From positions 1 to 57,384 of the forward strand of contig CABXWY010000008.1 in assembly GCA_902515985.1 (NCBI GenBank): a stretch of 57,384 nt of DNA, written 5' to 3'. Below, one piece after another: positions 54,775 to 57,384 of the stretch (position 1 is its first letter; each line of letters begins with the position of its first letter). The position numbers were made by a program, and so were the translations under genes. The stretch comes from an uncultured Pelagibacteraceae bacterium. GTDB taxonomy: Bacteria > Pseudomonadota > Alphaproteobacteria > Pelagibacterales > Pelagibacteraceae. A model generated the notes under the pieces. It did no database searches. It worked only from the letters and a program-made list of their open reading frames with translations, and was not told the DNA's origin.

Positions 54775-56115
54775 ATGTCAAAAAAAGTATTCCTTAAAAC
54801 ATTTGGATGTCAAATGAATGTTTATGACTCCAATAGAATATTGGATGTATTAAAAATCATTGGATATGAAAAATCGGAGAGTTTAAATAGAGCAGATTGT
54901 TTTGTTCTAAATACATGCCATATTAGGGATAAAGCCAAAGAGAAAGTTTATCATGAAATCGGCAGAGTGAGAGAATTTTTCTTAAACAAAAATAAACCCT
55001 TAGTTATTATTGCTGGATGTGTAGCTCAAGCAGAAAATACCGAAATGTTGAAAAGAGAACCTTATATTGATCTCGTGATCGGACCACAATCATATCATAA
55101 ATTAAACGAAATTATTTTGAAGTTTGAGAAAAATAAATCTAAAAATCAAATTACTGATTTTGATACTATAGAAAAATTTAACTATTTAAGCAAAATAAGA
55201 AATAAAAAAAGTAAAGTTTCTTCATTTTTAACAATCCAAGAGGGATGCAATAAATTTTGTCATTTTTGTGTAGTGCCGTATACGCGAGGTCCAGAATACT
55301 CAAGACCATTTGATCAAATAATAAATGAAGCAAAAAGTTTAGTTCAAAATGGATCAAAAGAAATTATTCTTTTGGGGCAAAATGTAAATGCATATAACTA
55401 TGTAGATGTAAATAAAAAGTTAAGGCTTTCAGATTTGATAATGTCTCTTGAAAATATTGATGGCATAGAAAGAATACGCTATACGACATCTCACCCAAGA
55501 GATATGTCTAAAGATTTATTAGATTGTTACAAAGAATCAAAAAAATTAATGCCACTAGTTCACTTACCAATTCAGTCAGGCTCAAATAAGATTTTAAGAT
55601 TAATGAATAGAAAACATAAAGTTGAGGACTACATTTATATATTTAACTATCTTAAGGAAATTAATTCAAAAATTGAATTTTCTAGTGATTTTATCATTGG
55701 GTATCCTGGCGAGGAAATAGAAGATTTCGAAAATACTCTTAAGCTAATTGACATGATAAAGTTTATTAATTCTTATTCTTTCATTTTTAGTGCTAGACCA
55801 GGTACAACCGCCTCAAAACTTAAACCAATTGATGAAAATGTTTCTAAAGATAGACTTAAAATTATTCAAGAAAAATTATTTGGATATCAAAAGTTAAAAA
55901 ATAAAGCTTTAGAAAACAAATACATTGATGTTCTTGTAGAAAATGAAATGAAGGGACAAAATAAATTATTTAGTAGAAATGAATATATGAATTCAGTTAT
56001 TTTAGAAGGTGAAAAAAATTTAATTGGAAAAAAAGTTCAAGTTAAGATAACTAAGAGTAACCAAAATACTTTATTTGGCGAGCTCAATAGTAAAAGTAAA
56101 AATAAGGCTGCATAA
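54775..56115 (+). CDS. miaB: tRNA-2-methylthio-N6-dimethylallyladenosine synthase
   Basis: A 446-residue radical SAM methylthiotransferase. Auxiliary-cluster Cys12, Cys48 and Cys82 (FGCQMN, NTCHIRDKA, GCVAQ), radical SAM Cys158, 162 and 165 in CNKFCHFCVVPYTRG, and a C-terminal TRAM domain are all present. It modifies A37 of tRNAs that read U-starting codons. It starts 6 bp after fur and is followed after 2 bp by phoH. Confidence 0.97.
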   Translation: MSKKVFLKTFGCQMNVYDSNRILDVLKIIGYEKSESLNRADCFVLNTCHIRDKAKEKVYHEIGRVREFFLNKNKPLVIIAGCVAQAENTEMLKREPYIDLVIGPQSYHKLNEIILKFEKNKSKNQITDFDTIEKFNYLSKIRNKKSKVSSFLTIQEGCNKFCHFCVVPYTRGPEYSRPFDQIINEAKSLVQNGSKEIILLGQNVNAYNYVDVNKKLRLSDLIMSLENIDGIERIRYTTSHPRDMSKDLLDCYKESKKLMPLVHLPIQSGSNKILRLMNRKHKVEDYIYIFNYLKEINSKIEFSSDFIIGYPGEEIEDFENTLKLIDMIKFINSYSFIFSARPGTTASKLKPIDENVSKDRLKIIQEKLFGYQKLKNKALENKYIDVLVENEMKGQNKLFSRNEYMNSVILEGEKNLIGKKVQVKITKSNQNTLFGELNSKSKNKAA

Positions 56116-56117
56116 AA

Positions 56118-57119
56118 TTGAATAAAGCAAAACTTAATCTTAAAAGTAAAATAAAGTTTGTTTACTCAGGTAATGAAAGTGTAAGTGTAATATTTCAAGA
56201 TAATAATTTACTAATGGGAGTTGTTGGTGAATTTAATGAAAACCTAAAAGAGCTTGAAAAACTAACAGAAACAAATTTATATTTTAGAGGAAATTCAATC
56301 ATCATCAAAAGTGATATAAAAAAAAACGAAATTATAAAAAATGCAATTATGTTTCTTTCTGATCAATTTATAAATAATGGAACAATAGAAAAAAAAGATA
56401 TATTATCTTCAATAAATAAGTTTATGATTAATGAAAATAGTAATGCTGATCAAAAAATTGAATATATGATCAAGACACCAAAAAAATCAGTTATACCACG
56501 ATCTGAAAAACAAAAACAATATGTAAGAACTCTGAAAGAAAGTGAAATTATAATCTCCACTGGACCTGCGGGTACAGGAAAAACCTTCTTGGCCGTTGCC
56601 GTTGCATTAACTATGCTTTTGGAGAAAAAGATTGATAGGATAATTTTATCTAGACCTGCGGTGGAAGCTGGAGAAAGACTAGGTTTTCTGCCTGGAGATA
56701 TGAGAGAGAAAGTTGATCCCTATTTAAGACCCCTCTATGACTCTTTATATGATTTGTTAGATTTTGAAAAAATTCAAAAAAAAATAGAAATTGGTGATAT
56801 AGAAATTGCGCCGCTTGCATTTATGAGAGGGAGAACATTAAAAAATTCTTTCGCAATTTTAGATGAAGCTCAAAATGCAACAGATACTCAAATTAAAATG
56901 TTTTTAACCAGAATTGGTGAAAATTCTAAAATAGTTGTTAACGGTGATCCCTCACAAATAGATTTACCAAATAAATCATTATCAGGCCTAAATAAATCTA
57001 AAAAACTCATAGGTCATTTAGATGAAATTTCAGTTGTTGATTTTGACCATAATGATGTTGTAAGACACCCTCTAGTTTCAAAAATAGTTAAAGCTTATTC
57101 AGATCAAAAAGATGATTAA
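56118..57119 (+). CDS. ybeZ: PhoH-like ATPase (YbeZ)
   Basis: A 333-residue PhoH-family protein with a TTG start at 56118, two bases after miaB. An N-terminal KH-like part (about 1-110) precedes the ATPase: STGPAGTGKTFLAVAVAL with Walker A at 149-156, LSRPAVEAGERLGFLPGD, and AFMRGRTLKNSFAILDEAQNAT with Walker B. It is thought to work with YbeY in RNA and ribosome quality control. It overlaps the ybeY start by 8 bp. Confidence 0.95.
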   Translation: MNKAKLNLKSKIKFVYSGNESVSVIFQDNNLLMGVVGEFNENLKELEKLTETNLYFRGNSIIIKSDIKKNEIIKNAIMFLSDQFINNGTIEKKDILSSINKFMINENSNADQKIEYMIKTPKKSVIPRSEKQKQYVRTLKESEIIISTGPAGTGKTFLAVAVALTMLLEKKIDRIILSRPAVEAGERLGFLPGDMREKVDPYLRPLYDSLYDLLDFEKIQKKIEIGDIEIAPLAFMRGRTLKNSFAILDEAQNATDTQIKMFLTRIGENSKIVVNGDPSQIDLPNKSLSGLNKSKKLIGHLDEISVVDFDHNDVVRHPLVSKIVKAYSDQKDD

Positions 57120-57384
57120 AGCTGAAGTCCTTGTTGATAACTCAGCTTGGAAAAAAAAATTAAGCAACAGTTCAAAATTTTTTAACAGGATACTTAAACA
57201 TTTGCCTAAGAAGTATAGTTTTAAAAATAAGAAAGCCGTAATTACGGTCTTATTATCAAATAATTCGAAAATAAAAAAGTTAAATAAAGTTTTTAGAAAA
57301 AAAAATAAAGCTACAGATATATTGTCTTTCCCAATTAAAAAAAAAATTGATAACAAAATTTTTTACTTAGGGGATATTATAATA
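57112..57384 (+). CDS. ybeY: Endoribonuclease YbeY, N-terminal part (cut by window edge)
   Basis: Ninety-one codons from the ATG at 57112 (inside the end of phoH) to the window edge. IKKLNKVFRKKNKATDILSFP followed by YLGDIII is the conserved middle of YbeY (LN..FR.kd..TDVLSFP...LGDI.I). The zinc-binding HGxLHLxGYDH would lie beyond the edge. YbeY is a metal-dependent RNase needed for 16S rRNA 3' maturation. Confidence 0.9.
   Translation, partial: MIKAEVLVDNSAWKKKLSNSSKFFNRILKHLPKKYSFKNKKAVITVLLSNNSKIKKLNKVFRKKNKATDILSFPIKKKIDNKIFYLGDIII

Noticed and set aside
57099..57356. 85-codon minus-strand frame at the right edge
   Set aside because: Antisense of ybeY, which shows the TDILSFP and LGDI motifs on the plus strand.
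1..57384. CRISPR arrays, tRNA/rRNA genes, transposases, prophage genes, defence systems
   Set aside because: No regularly spaced repeats, no tRNA-like TTCGAATC arms in gaps, and no integrase, transposase, nuclease-helicase or toxin-antitoxin pair were recognised.

Overview
The window is a compact, very AT-rich (roughly 30% GC by eye) chromosomal segment of an alphaproteobacterium. Gene order (hemE-hemH-hemJ-rho ... mnmE-mnmG-rsmG-parA-parB-holA-lptE-leuS), Lys/Asn/Ile-rich proteins, tiny intergenic gaps and a single abundant-type porin all point to the SAR11 clade (Candidatus Pelagibacter or a close relative). I see no tRNA, rRNA, CRISPR array, transposase or prophage gene. Nearly all DNA is coding, and convergent genes often overlap at their 3' ends.

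Layout. 1-6893 (minus): start of a sucC-like/malate-CoA ligase beta subunit, malyl-CoA lyase, then a histidine operon hisB-hisH-tldD-tldE-hisA-hisF-hisE with a TldD/TldE protease pair inside it. 6894-8866 (plus): heat-shock protease hslVU behind a sigma32-like promoter. 8856-12951: GNAT-like protein, Smr protein, TimA-like protein, fxsA, secB, then a roughly 0.9 kb islet bounded by a 50-bp direct repeat that carries a secreted gamma-glutamylcyclotransferase-like gene and broken pieces of a second secB and a second GNAT-like gene. 12280-15712 (minus): dnaQ, coaE, aroE, maf, ppsR. 15713-15997: the longest non-coding gap, next to hemE, with DnaA-box-like 9-mers; this is the best candidate for the replication origin, and gene polarity flips around it.

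15998-28169 (plus): hemE, hemH, hemJ, rho, a glycosyltransferase islet (TPR/O-GlcNAc-transferase-like protein, GT-A enzyme, decayed fragment), mnmE, mnmG, rsmG (containing a perfect parS site), parA, parB. Origin candidate, parS and ParAB lie within about 13 kb, the usual alphaproteobacterial origin-proximal segregation module. 28159-32734 (minus): holA, lptE, leuS, DUF3576 lipoprotein. 32979-34049: major porin with a strong Shine-Dalgarno site and a strong terminator.

34087-48587: mixed-strand housekeeping: thiE-like and yggS (starts packed into one ATGCAT), an L,D-transpeptidase-fold protein, an orphan winged-helix regulator followed by a 38-codon ArfA-like ribosome-rescue gene, PfkB kinase, nth, dapB, a small membrane protein, dnaJ-dnaK-grpE (dnaK and grpE with the same promoter pattern as hslV), rdgB, LpoA-like-rsmI-DolP-like envelope cluster, a small membrane protein and maeB. 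48641-57384: murJ, trpS, nfuA, a Bax-like glucosaminidase, a polysaccharide deacetylase, a very short tsaB, fur/mur, miaB, phoH-like and the start of ybeY.

The most interesting items are the secB/dnaQ islet with its chimeric junction, the shared 15-bp-spaced heat-shock promoter pattern before hslV, grpE and dnaK, the ArfA-like mini-gene, the origin/parS module and the glycosyltransferase islet next to it. I do not see a multi-gene system that is clearly new to biology. All function calls are from reading motifs; nothing was searched or computed.
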